This document shows positions 45,642 to 53,857 of a stretch of DNA of 64,000 nucleotides, piece after piece (within the stretch, counting starts at the first letter, position 1; each line of letters begins with the position of its first letter). This stretch comes from Alphaproteobacteria bacterium 46_93_T64. Lineage in GTDB: Bacteria > Pseudomonadota > Alphaproteobacteria > Sneathiellales > Sneathiellaceae. The position numbers and the translations under genes were made by a program. The notes beneath the pieces are model-generated. The model did not search any database. It had not been told where the DNA came from and saw nothing but the letters and a program-made list of their open reading frames with translations. Location of the stretch: assembly GCA_002163135.1 (NCBI GenBank), contig MAAN01000022.1:1-64000 (forward strand), given 5' to 3'.

Positions 45642-46844
45642 ATGAATTTCGAATATTCCGATAAAGTCAAAGAACTCCAAGAACGTGTGCAAGCTTTCAT
45701 GGATGAACATATTTATCCGAATGAAGATTTGTTTTACGAGCAAGTAAACGAAGGCGATCGGTGGGAGCCGACAGCTATTCTTGAAGAACTTAAACTCAAA
45801 GCAAAAGAAGCAGGCCTTTGGAATCTTTTCCTACCAGAAAGTGATCTGGGCGCTGGACTTACGAATCTGGAATACGCCCCCCTCTGTGAAATCATGGGCC
45901 GGGTTTCATTTGCACCTGAAGTATTTAACTGCGCAGCGCCAGATACTGGAAACATGGAAGTGTTTGAACGCTATGCAAGTGAAGAGCTGAAAGAGCGTTG
46001 GTTGAAGCCACTTCTCAATGGTGAAATTCGTTCTGCTTTTGCGATGACAGAGCCCGCAGTTGCGTCTTCTGATGCGACAAACATTGAATCAGACATTACA
46101 CGTGACGGCGATGAATATGTCATCAACGGCACGAAGTGGTGGACTTCCGGTGCGATGGATCCTCGCTGTAAAGTGCTGATTTTCATGGGTAAAACTGATA
46201 AAAGCGCGTCGATTTATAATCAGCAGTCAATGATTGTGGTTCCAATGGATACCCCGGGTATTAACGTAAAACGGTTCCTTCCTGTATTTGGTTATGATCA
46301 TGCTCCGCATGGTCATGCTGAAGTTGAGTTTAAAAACGTTCGCGTCCCAGCGGATCATATTCTGCTTGGCGAAGGTCGCGGTTTTGAAATAGCACAAGGA
46401 CGGCTTGGCCCTGGCCGTATTCACCATTGCATGCGTCTTATCGGTGTTGCAGAACGTGCGCTTGAAAAATTGTGTATTCGCGTTCAAAGCCGTGTTGCTT
46501 TTGGCAAGAAAGTTTCAGAACAGACTGTTACTTTGGAGCGCATTGCAGAATCCCGTGGGATGATTGAACAAGCTCGTCTTTTGACGCTTAAAGCGGCATA
46601 CATGATGGACACAGTTGGCAACAAAAAAGCGAAAGCGGAAATTGCCATGATCAAAGTTATCGCGCCAAATATGGCTTGCCAAATCATTGATTGGGCAATC
46701 CAGGCCCATGGTGGTGGCGGTGTTACAAGTGACTTTGGTTTAGCATCAGCCTATGCCGGCGCACGTACTTTGCGTCTTGCAGATGGTCCGGATGAAGTTC
46801 ATCGCAACCAAATCGGACGCTTGGAACTTAAGAAATACAGCTAA
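45642..46844 (+). CDS. Acyl-CoA dehydrogenase, ACAD11-like
   Basis: A 400-residue flavoprotein dehydrogenase. The N-terminal helical domain starts [26 protein letters not shown]. The substrate/FAD region has [14 protein letters not shown] and [11 protein letters not shown], and the C-terminus ends [21 protein letters not shown]. The style (length, PDEVH ending) matches ACAD10/11-type rather than the short-chain mitochondrial enzymes. AAGGAAGCGTC before the ATG is a good ribosome site. Two APH-family kinases are encoded just downstream on the other strand, the same two activities that are fused in ACAD10/ACAD11. Confidence 0.9.
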   Translation: MNFEYSDKVKELQERVQAFMDEHIYPNEDLFYEQVNEGDRWEPTAILEELKLKAKEAGLWNLFLPESDLGAGLTNLEYAPLCEIMGRVSFAPEVFNCAAPDTGNMEVFERYASEELKERWLKPLLNGEIRSAFAMTEPAVASSDATNIESDITRDGDEYVINGTKWWTSGAMDPRCKVLIFMGKTDKSASIYNQQSMIVVPMDTPGINVKRFLPVFGYDHAPHGHAEVEFKNVRVPADHILLGEGRGFEIAQGRLGPGRIHHCMRLIGVAERALEKLCIRVQSRVAFGKKVSEQTVTLERIAESRGMIEQARLLTLKAAYMMDTVGNKKAKAEIAMIKVIAPNMACQIIDWAIQAHGGGGVTSDFGLASAYAGARTLRLADGPDEVHRNQIGRLELKKYS

Positions 46845-46851
46845 GTTAATT

Positions 46852-46870
46852 TGCCCGGCTTGCTGGGCGA
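46852..46870. repeat. Small hairpin after the acyl-CoA dehydrogenase gene
   Basis: GCCCGGC and GCTGGGC around TT form a stem with one G-T pair. No T-run follows, so it is probably not a terminator by itself. Confidence 0.3.
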
Positions 46871-46888
46871 GCTAATAATTAATGAAGG

Positions 46889-46920
46889 AGCCTCTGCCGG
46901 TGCAGAGGCTTTTTCTTTGC
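46889..46920 (+). terminator. Rho-independent terminator of the acyl-CoA dehydrogenase gene
   Basis: AGCCTCTGC and GCAGAGGCT form a perfect 9-bp stem with a 4-base loop, followed by TTTTCTTT. It shows that the next small gene starts after it, at 46984, not at the upstream in-frame ATG. Confidence 0.88.
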
Positions 46921-46983
46921 ATCAGGGCAATTGCTCTTATATACATGCGAACTCTAGTTCGTGTTTTTGAAAGTCACTATATT

Positions 46984-47214
46984 ATGTTCAAGACAGTTGG
47001 TTGGGTAGTCTTAGCGATTATCATTGTAATCGTCGGCTTCCAGTATCAATACGAAAGTCTTGATCCTTGCGAATGGATGACACAGGAAATAGCGATGAGC
47101 GCTGGCATCCCGGGCGTAAGTGGCCTTGGCAGCACTGCGGGTGCGATGATGGGCAAAGGTGAATGCCTTCAAAACTGGATGGACCTTCGGGTCAAAGGTG
47201 CAGAAAGCCAATAG
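46984..47214 (+). CDS. Small single-pass membrane protein with two conserved-looking Cys
   Basis: A 76-residue protein with no named family that I recognise. One membrane segment (VGWVVLAIIIVIVGF, about residues 4-18) is followed by a periplasmic tail. Two Cys residues sit in DPCEW and GECLQNW and could form a disulfide. The region between is Gly/Ala/Ser-rich. The open frame begins at 46882, but that ATG lies inside the terminator stem of the gene before it. It converges on the first kinase gene. Confidence 0.6.
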   Translation: MFKTVGWVVLAIIIVIVGFQYQYESLDPCEWMTQEIAMSAGIPGVSGLGSTAGAMMGKGECLQNWMDLRVKGAESQ

Positions 47215-47260
47215 GCCGGGAAAAACCCAGCCTATATAATCTAGCATTTTACTGACATGC

Positions 47261-48307
47261 TTACGCTTTCAGGATGCTCTTAGCCCCTAAATCAGACAAC
47301 ATTGTTGCAAAAGCAGCATAGGTTTTTGCACGATCAGAACTTGCATTACCATCAAGTCCTCGTTTGTAAACACCTTGGACAATCGCAGCTAATCGGAAAA
47401 ACGAGAAGGCGATGTAGAACGGCCAATTGTCGATACCATCGCGTCCCGTTCGTTTGCAATATGCCTCGATATAGGCTTGTTCAGATGGTATCCCGCTGGC
47501 TTCATAATTTGTGGTTACCAACCCACCGGACGATGGGTGCATGAAATGGTAGGTCATGCAGTTATAGGCGAGATCTGCCAACGGATGTCCGAGGGTACAA
47601 AGTTCCCAATCCAGCACTGCAACGACCTCGGGCTTTGTTGGATGAATAATCATGTTTTCCAAGCGATAATCGCCATGGCAAATAGTGTTGACGAGATCTT
47701 TTGGCATATTTTGAGGAAGCCATTCGATCAGTTTTTCCATAGTTGGAACAACTTCGGTCTCAGACGCTCGATATTGCTTGGTCCATCGCCCGATTTGCCG
47801 CTCAAAATAATTTCCCTGTTTGCCAAAGTCCGTCAGTCCAGCTGCTTCGACATCAACATTGTGCATTTTTGCCAACGTATCATTCATCGCATCGTAGATG
47901 GCAGACCGCTCAGTCGCATCCATTCCAGGGAGTTCAGGCTTGCGCAGGATCCGTCCTTCTACTTTTTCCATAACGTAGAACGGCGTCCCGATAACTTCCG
48001 AGTCTTCACATAGGCTGTATGTTTTAGCGACAGGCACATCTGTATCTTGCAACGCTGACATGATGCGGTATTCACGCTCTACCGCATGGGCGGAAGGCAA
48101 AAGGATCCCCGGAGGTTTCTTCCGCATGACATAGTCCTGATCCGGTGTATGGAGCAGAAAAGTTGGATTTGACTGACCGCCTTCAAATTGGCTGACACTC
48201 AGCGGGCCAGAATAACCGTCGACATTGTCTTGCATATAGGCCACAAGGCTGCCCTCGTCAAACTTGTGGGCATCCCGAACTGCAGTGATTTCTGCATCAT
48301 CAGCCAT
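47261..48307 (-). CDS. APH-family phosphotransferase, ACAD11-kinase-like (1)
   Basis: A 348-residue kinase-fold protein. The catalytic loop is HGDYRLEN at residues 211-218 and the metal-binding motif is DWE at 233-235, followed by LGHPLADLAY. The segment GGQSNPTFLL near 43-52 and RKKPPG near 62-67 are typical of the ACAD10/11 kinase domain and of LvaA-type kinases, which phosphorylate a 4-hydroxyacyl-CoA so that a dehydrogenase partner can remove the phosphate. An antibiotic-resistance role is unlikely. It is 34 bases downstream of its paralogue. Confidence 0.87.
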   Translation of the reverse strand: MADDAEITAVRDAHKFDEGSLVAYMQDNVDGYSGPLSVSQFEGGQSNPTFLLHTPDQDYVMRKKPPGILLPSAHAVEREYRIMSALQDTDVPVAKTYSLCEDSEVIGTPFYVMEKVEGRILRKPELPGMDATERSAIYDAMNDTLAKMHNVDVEAAGLTDFGKQGNYFERQIGRWTKQYRASETEVVPTMEKLIEWLPQNMPKDLVNTICHGDYRLENMIIHPTKPEVVAVLDWELCTLGHPLADLAYNCMTYHFMHPSSGGLVTTNYEASGIPSEQAYIEAYCKRTGRDGIDNWPFYIAFSFFRLAAIVQGVYKRGLDGNASSDRAKTYAAFATMLSDLGAKSILKA

Positions 48308-48341
48308 GGAGTTTCCTTTGCTCTTTTGTTTTGTTGGTTGG

Positions 48342-49409
48342 CTATTTATTTAAAATTAACTCTACTTGTTCCCAGCCTTTTAGCGCAAGCGGTTTGGCAC
48401 GTTGCCCCATATCCTTAGCATGCTGGCTAGAGGCGGTTCCATCGACAACTCGGCCCATGATACCTTGCAAAATGGCGGAAAGGCGGAACATATTATACGC
48501 CATGTAGAAATCCCAATTGGCGATACTGTCACGCCCCGTACGCTCGCAATAAAGATCTACATACTCTTCTTCGGTTGGAATACCAAGAGATGGCAAATCC
48601 AGCCCTTTGAGGCCTCTGAACAGTTCAGGCTCTAACCGCCAAGTCATACAATGATACGAAAAATCAGCAAGTGGATGGCCCAAAGTCGAAAGTTCCCAGT
48701 CGAGAATAGCAATGACTTCTTTGCTGCCTCGGTCAATGATGGTGTTATCCAAGCGATAATCGCCATGAACTATTGATGTTTCATCTCCATCAGGAATATT
48801 TTGTGGTAGCCATTCCATAAGATTGTTCATAGCGTCGATGTTTTCGGTTTCAGACGCCTTATACTGTTTGGTCCAGCGATTAATCTGACGCGAAAGGTAG
48901 TCAGTTGGTTTGCCAAACCCTTCGAGACCAGCGGCTTTGTAATCTACTTGATGTAATTTCGCGATTGCCCCGTTCATGGAATTAAAGGCGGCAAATCGTT
49001 CTTTGTTATTCAAGTGGGGAAGGGCCGGGTCCCATTCGATATCACCATCCACAAAATCCATTATATAGAATATTGTACCGACAATAGTTTCATCCATGCA
49101 TAGGCAATAAGTACGCGGAACAGGAACGCCTGATCCTTGAAGGCCGGTCAGAACCTTGTATTCACGATCTACAGCGTGAGCAGAGGGTAGCAATTTTCCG
49201 GGAGGTTTTTTGCGAAGAACATATTTTTTTGTAGGGGTTACCAGAAAATAACTGGGGTTTGATTGTCCTCCTTTAAACTGACGAATCTCTAACGGACCTT
49301 CAAACTCATCCACATGTTTTGACATGTAGGCTTCAAGGATAGTTGTGTCGATCTTGTGTCGCTCTTGAACATCCATTGTCCCTGAAAAGTCGGAAGATGA
49401 GTTTGTCAT
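48342..49409 (-). CDS. APH-family phosphotransferase, ACAD11-kinase-like (2)
   Basis: A 355-residue paralogue of the preceding gene with the same plan: FKGGQSNPSYFL near residue 46, RKKPPG at 66-71, HGDYRLDN at 215-222 and DWE at 237-239. The similarity over the full length (LGHPLADF, CERTGRDSI) marks a tandem duplication. Both copies keep all catalytic residues, so both are probably active. It lies 17 bases downstream of purD's stop, in the same direction, so purD transcription may run into it. Confidence 0.87.
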   Translation of the reverse strand: MTNSSSDFSGTMDVQERHKIDTTILEAYMSKHVDEFEGPLEIRQFKGGQSNPSYFLVTPTKKYVLRKKPPGKLLPSAHAVDREYKVLTGLQGSGVPVPRTYCLCMDETIVGTIFYIMDFVDGDIEWDPALPHLNNKERFAAFNSMNGAIAKLHQVDYKAAGLEGFGKPTDYLSRQINRWTKQYKASETENIDAMNNLMEWLPQNIPDGDETSIVHGDYRLDNTIIDRGSKEVIAILDWELSTLGHPLADFSYHCMTWRLEPELFRGLKGLDLPSLGIPTEEEYVDLYCERTGRDSIANWDFYMAYNMFRLSAILQGIMGRVVDGTASSQHAKDMGQRAKPLALKGWEQVELILNK

Positions 49410-49426
49410 TCTTTTTTATCCTTTTA

Positions 49427-50704
49427 TTATTTTTCTTCGCGCGCGATAGCTCTCCAGCCGATATCGGAACGGCAGAAACCATCAGGCCAGTTTATTTTAT
49501 TAATTGCGCTGTAGGCTATTTTTTGTGCTTCGGTAACGCTTTTCCCAGTCGCCGTAATGCCCAGAACGCGCCCGCCAGTTGAGAGAATTTTCTGATCTAC
49601 CTTTTTAGTACCAGCATGCAAGACCGTTACACCATCCATTTCGTTCGCTTCTGCCAAGCCACCAATTTCGGTGTTCTTAACGTAGGCATCAGGGTAGCCA
49701 TTTGCAGCCATCACGACCACCAAAGCCGCTTCGTCTTTCCATGAAACGGATACGCCAGACAGGTTTCCGTTCGCAGTTGCCCGAAGAGCAGGCAAAATAT
49801 CACTGTTGAGGCGGGCACATAGAACTTGAGTTTCCGGGTCGCCAAAACGGACATTATATTCGATTAGTTTTGGACCGTCTTCGGTGATCATGAGGCCCGC
49901 ATATAGAACGCCAGTATAGGGTGTGCCGCGTGCTGCCATCGCAGCGACAGTTGGTTTGATGATTGTCTCCAATGTGGTCTGGATCATTTCATCAGTCATA
50001 ACAGGTGCAGGTGAATAGGCACCCATACCCCCAGTATTCGGTCCGGTATCACCATCACCAACGGCCTTGTGGTCTTGCGCTGTGGCTAGTGGGAGAATGT
50101 CAGTTCCGTCAGTCAAAACAAAGAAACTGGCTTCTTCACCTTGCATAAATTCTTCAATAACGATTTCGGCACCGGCGCCGCCAAATTTTCCTCCGAGAAT
50201 GTCATCAACAGTTGCCTCTGCCTCTGCCATGCTTGTTGGAATTATGACGCCTTTACCCGCAGCAAGGCCATCGGCCTTAATTACAACAGGTATGGATTGT
50301 GTTTTAAGATATTCTTTCGCGGCTTTCGCATCTGAAAACCGCTCGTATGCAGCGGTTGGAATATCAAATTCACGGCAAAGGTCTTTCATGAAACCTTTCG
50401 ATCCTTCAAGCGCAGCGGCGTTTGCACGTGGACCAAATGCCTCAATACCTGCAGCGGCCAGATCATCTACGAGCCCGGCGACAAGCGGGGCTTCTGGGCC
50501 AACAACAACAAATTCGATAGCGTTACTTTTACAAAAATCGATTACATCGTCTGATTTTTCAGTATTCAGAGAGACACATTTTGCCACATCTTGAATGCCA
50601 CCATTACCCGGTGCACAGTAAAGAGTTTCAATTTCGGATGATTTTCCAAGCGCCCAGCAAAGCGCATGTTCACGGCCGCCAGAGCCAATTACCAATACAT
50701 TCAT
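49427..50704 (-). CDS. purD: Phosphoribosylamine-glycine ligase
   Basis: This ATP-grasp enzyme joins 5-phosphoribosylamine and glycine in purine synthesis. The product of about 425 residues starts MNVLVIGSGGREHALCWAL, and has the ATP-grasp segments VIKADGLAAGKGVI and YNVRFGDPETQ. I chose the ATG at 50704 by similarity to PurD N-termini. A GTG at 50716 has a better-placed ribosome site (AGGAAAATA) and would add 4 residues, so it cannot be excluded. It is divergent from xseA. Confidence 0.95.
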   Translation of the reverse strand: MNVLVIGSGGREHALCWALGKSSEIETLYCAPGNGGIQDVAKCVSLNTEKSDDVIDFCKSNAIEFVVVGPEAPLVAGLVDDLAAAGIEAFGPRANAAALEGSKGFMKDLCREFDIPTAAYERFSDAKAAKEYLKTQSIPVVIKADGLAAGKGVIIPTSMAEAEATVDDILGGKFGGAGAEIVIEEFMQGEEASFFVLTDGTDILPLATAQDHKAVGDGDTGPNTGGMGAYSPAPVMTDEMIQTTLETIIKPTVAAMAARGTPYTGVLYAGLMITEDGPKLIEYNVRFGDPETQVLCARLNSDILPALRATANGNLSGVSVSWKDEAALVVVMAANGYPDAYVKNTEIGGLAEANEMDGVTVLHAGTKKVDQKILSTGGRVLGITATGKSVTEAQKIAYSAINKINWPDGFCRSDIGWRAIAREEK

Positions 50705-50801
50705 TTTAAGATGCACTATTTTCCTGTTTCGTTGTCCCCGTCAGTGGGTGTAAAGTTTGTAGCATACCAACGGGACGATACAAATAATCTAAAGGCTCTA
50801 A

Positions 50802-52244
50802 GTGTCAGATTCACCATTTTCCGAAAAATCGAATATTCATGAGTTCACTGTTTCTGAATTGAGCGGTGCCCTGAAACGTACTGTAGAAGATCAGTATGGT
50901 CATGTTCGCGTGCGCGCTGAAATCTCTGGGTTTAAGCAGGCTGCCTCAGGCCATATATATCTTGCTCTGAAAGATGAGAAGGCAGTTTTAGACGGTATCA
51001 TGTGGCGCGGTGTGGCACAGAAGCTGAACTTTAGGCCGGCAGATGGCCTCGAAGTTATTTGTACTGGAAAACTCACTACATATCCCGGCCGTTCGAAATA
51101 TCAGATGGTAATTGAGCGTATGGAACCCGCGGGTGTCGGTGCATTAATGGCTCTGCTTGAAGAGCGAAAGAAGAAGCTCGCTGCAGAAGGGTTGTTTTCG
51201 CCAGAGCGGAAAAAGCCACTGCCTAATATGCCTGAAGTAATTGGCGTGGTGACATCGCCAACGGGTGCGGTGATTCGAGATATCCTTCATCGACTTCGGG
51301 ATCGCTTTCCGACTCATGTGTTGCTTTGGCCCGTGCTTGTGCAGGGAGAAAGTGCCGCCGGTCAAATTGCAACGGCAATTCGCGGATTTAATACAATACC
51401 TCAAGGTGGGCCTGTTCCGCGCCCAGACTTGATAATCGTTGCAAGAGGCGGTGGTAGTCTCGAAGATTTATGGGCATTTAACGAAGAAGAAGTTGTCCGG
51501 GCTGCTGCAGAAAGTGACATTCCTCTGATTTCTGCTGTGGGACACGAAACTGATACGACACTCATTGACTATGTATCTGACAGACGCGCCCCGACGCCTA
51601 CGGCCGCGGCCGAGATGGCGGTGCCAGTTCGGTCGGATCTGTTGAATTATGTTGGGGATCTGGATCTTCGTATTCGTCGAGGCCTTACGCGTGCAATAGC
51701 TGATAAGAAAGACCGATTGTCAGGACTTGCACGAGGACTACGTGATCCACAATCCATGATCGCAGACAAGGCACAACATCTGGATCATCTGGATAGCCGT
51801 CTTCGGAGTGCCGTCAGTAATTCAGTGACGATGCGGCAACAGCGTTTCACAAGCGTTGCCGCCCAATTGAGGCCGGATTTGCTTCGGCGTGGTTTTAGTC
51901 AAAACACCGAACGGCTTGGGAATTATCAAGCTCGCATGGATCGCGCCATTTCGGTGACACGCGTTCGGGCCAATGATAGGTTGGTTGCCGGGGTGAGAAT
52001 GCTAGAAAGTCTTTCTTTTCTGCGGGTGCTCTCTCGTGGGTATTCCATTGTTAAGGACGCGGATGGGGGTGTTATATCTTCCGTCAGCAAGATTGTCGAA
52101 GGACAAAATGTGGAAGTTCAATTCCATGACGGCTCGACTTCAGCTGTTATTAACGAAACTGATAATCCGCCTTTAAAGAAAAAAACGATAAAGCCAAAAA
52201 GCAAAAAGCCTGTGAATAAACCGGAACAGGGAAGCTTGTTATGA
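50802..52244 (+). CDS. xseA: Exodeoxyribonuclease VII large subunit
   Basis: A 480-residue XseA. The N-terminal OB fold has HEFTVSELSGALKRTVE and VRAEISGFK. The catalytic part has GVVTSPTGAVIRDILHRLRDRFP, the ARGGGSLEDLWAFNEE motif and GHETDTTLID. The helical C-terminal part ends in a lysine-rich tail. With XseB (not in this window) it degrades single-stranded DNA in both directions. A GTG start is used. Its stop overlaps the M23 gene start by 4 bases. Confidence 0.95.
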   Translation: MSDSPFSEKSNIHEFTVSELSGALKRTVEDQYGHVRVRAEISGFKQAASGHIYLALKDEKAVLDGIMWRGVAQKLNFRPADGLEVICTGKLTTYPGRSKYQMVIERMEPAGVGALMALLEERKKKLAAEGLFSPERKKPLPNMPEVIGVVTSPTGAVIRDILHRLRDRFPTHVLLWPVLVQGESAAGQIATAIRGFNTIPQGGPVPRPDLIIVARGGGSLEDLWAFNEEEVVRAAAESDIPLISAVGHETDTTLIDYVSDRRAPTPTAAAEMAVPVRSDLLNYVGDLDLRIRRGLTRAIADKKDRLSGLARGLRDPQSMIADKAQHLDHLDSRLRSAVSNSVTMRQQRFTSVAAQLRPDLLRRGFSQNTERLGNYQARMDRAISVTRVRANDRLVAGVRMLESLSFLRVLSRGYSIVKDADGGVISSVSKIVEGQNVEVQFHDGSTSAVINETDNPPLKKKTIKPKSKKPVNKPEQGSLL

Positions 52245-53056
52245 TCCGCCTTGTGATCTTGTTTTGCCTGATTGCTCTGCCTGTGCGTGCAAGCGTTGAA
52301 CTGTTGGAACTCTCAGGTTCCTTTACTCAAGGTGGGCTTGTCTTGGGGAAAACGGTACCAGGCTCGACGGTCTCCTTGGACGGAAAACGGGTTCGGGTAT
52401 CGCCAAACGGTCAATTTGTCTTTGGGTTTGGGAGAGATTTTAAATCGGCTGCGCATATAGAAATTACGCTCGCCAATGGTGAACAAATTATCCGCGATAT
52501 TCAGGTTAGCGCACGAAAATATAAAACGGAAAAAGTGAACGGCCTATCTCCCTCAAAAGTTACTCCCAGCGAGAAATTTTTAAAGAGAATCCGAAAAGAA
52601 AACGGCGAAATCGCTCGTGTTCGCTCGATCGATACTGAAAATGAATGGTTTAATTCAGGCTGGATTTGGCCAGCTGTCGGTCGGGTTAGTGGCGTTTTTG
52701 GTAGTCAGAGAGTGTTAAACGGTATTCCCAAAAGGCCGCATTTTGGGTTAGATGTCGCAGCTCCTGTTGGAACGCCAATTGTTGCATCAACTGACGGGAT
52801 TGTCCGCATGGCGGAAAAGGATCTATATTATACAGGGGGGACGATTATGATCGATCACGGTCATGGACTAGTCTCTGTCTACTCACACCTTTCTAAACTG
52901 AATGTTGAGAAAGATACCTTTATCCGTCAAGGAACCAAAATTGGTGAGATCGGCAAAACTGGCCGCGCCAGCGGACCTCATCTGGATTGGCGATTGAATT
53001 GGTTTAAAGAACGTCTTGATCCGGAGCTTTTGTTGGGAGTGATGCCCACAAACTGA
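52241..53056 (+). CDS. M23 family metallopeptidase with HxD in place of HxH
   Basis: A 271-residue exported protein: a signal peptide (VILFCLIALPVRA), an N-terminal beta-rich domain at about residues 20-95, a linker, and a LytM/M23 domain at about 140-265. Zinc ligands His167 and Asp171 are in RPHFGLDVAAP, and His216 in VYSHL. The last motif, usually HxH, reads GPHLDW, so the second His is Asp249; His247 is kept. I recall this variant in other alphaproteobacterial members. It may be a cell-wall endopeptidase or a cofactor for one. It is coupled to xseA. Confidence 0.85.
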   Translation: MIRLVILFCLIALPVRASVELLELSGSFTQGGLVLGKTVPGSTVSLDGKRVRVSPNGQFVFGFGRDFKSAAHIEITLANGEQIIRDIQVSARKYKTEKVNGLSPSKVTPSEKFLKRIRKENGEIARVRSIDTENEWFNSGWIWPAVGRVSGVFGSQRVLNGIPKRPHFGLDVAAPVGTPIVASTDGIVRMAEKDLYYTGGTIMIDHGHGLVSVYSHLSKLNVEKDTFIRQGTKIGEIGKTGRASGPHLDWRLNWFKERLDPELLLGVMPTN

Positions 53057-53059
53057 GCC

Positions 53060-53857
53060 TTAGGGACGTGGCTCAAAATCTTTTAGCAGGTCCATCAAGA
53101 TGGGATGCATGGCTGTTCCGCTAGAGATTACCGTATCGTGGACCGGATTTTTCTGATTATAGACTAGCGTCTCATTTTTTGAGGTCGTTGAAATCCCCCC
53201 AGCCTCTGACAGGATCAGATCGGCTGCGGCAATATCCCAATCGCTTTTAGCAGAGAGTGAAAGAGACGCGTGATACTCCTTACTCGCGACAACGGCCATC
53301 CGGTATGCAATAGAGTTAAGGTGGCTGAATTTTGCATCTGGTGCATCTTCAAGCCAGTTGTGCCACTCGAATGCTTTCCGGCTCGCAAGTAACTTCGCAC
53401 CGTCTAGATCCGATTTCACACTACAATCGAGTTTGTTTCCGTTAAGGGTTGCACCTTGTCCGATAACTGCTTGAAAAAACTCTTCTGTAACTGGGTTAAG
53501 TAGGGCCGCGCAGACCGGTTTACCGTTTTCAACGAGTGCAGCTGACACAGTGAATTCTGGTTTGCCAGCGATGAAGGAGCGGGTTCCGTCAATAGGATCG
53601 ACAACCCAAACACGTTCTTTGCTTAAGCGTGCCGAATTGTCAGCAGTCTCTTCCGATAACCAGCCATAGTCGGGGTGAGCATCAAGAAGGGTTTCTTTCA
53701 AATATGTATCGATGGCAAGGTCAGCCTCGCTTACAGGGTCTCCGGGCTTCTTCTCCCAGCTTTTAACCTCGCCATGATAATATTTAAGTGCAATTTTTCC
53801 GGCTTCAGTAACTGATCTTACGAGTTCATTTTGCTCTTTAATAAAACGGTGTGTCAC
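53060..53857 (-). CDS. cysQ: 3'(2'),5'-bisphosphate nucleotidase CysQ
   Basis: A 265-residue inositol monophosphatase-family enzyme that removes the 3'-phosphate of PAP made during sulfate assimilation. Metal-binding motifs are LSEETADN (Glu), VVDPIDGTRSF (the D-P-I-D-G-T core) and SDWDIAAADLIL. CysQ is called over plain inositol monophosphatase because of the SFIAGKPEF segment and length; this is moderate certainty. Its start overlaps the pmbA stop by 4 bases, so the two are coupled. Confidence 0.88.
   Translation of the reverse strand: MTHRFIKEQNELVRSVTEAGKIALKYYHGEVKSWEKKPGDPVSEADLAIDTYLKETLLDAHPDYGWLSEETADNSARLSKERVWVVDPIDGTRSFIAGKPEFTVSAALVENGKPVCAALLNPVTEEFFQAVIGQGATLNGNKLDCSVKSDLDGAKLLASRKAFEWHNWLEDAPDAKFSHLNSIAYRMAVVASKEYHASLSLSAKSDWDIAAADLILSEAGGISTTSKNETLVYNQKNPVHDTVISSGTAMHPILMDLLKDFEPRP

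Noticed and set aside
46948-46961. CGAAC-TCTA-GTTCG dyad followed by TGTTTTT
   Set aside because: The stem is only 5 bp and stands just upstream of a small gene; it is as likely to be chance as a terminator.
46882-46983. N-terminal extension of the small membrane protein
   Set aside because: The ATG at 46882 lies in the terminator stem of the gene before, so the extension is not likely to be translated.
47261-49409. Two genes as aminoglycoside resistance enzymes
   Set aside because: The APH fold is shared, but the GGQSNP and RKKPPG segments and the acyl-CoA dehydrogenase neighbour fit acyl-CoA kinases. No mobile element is nearby.
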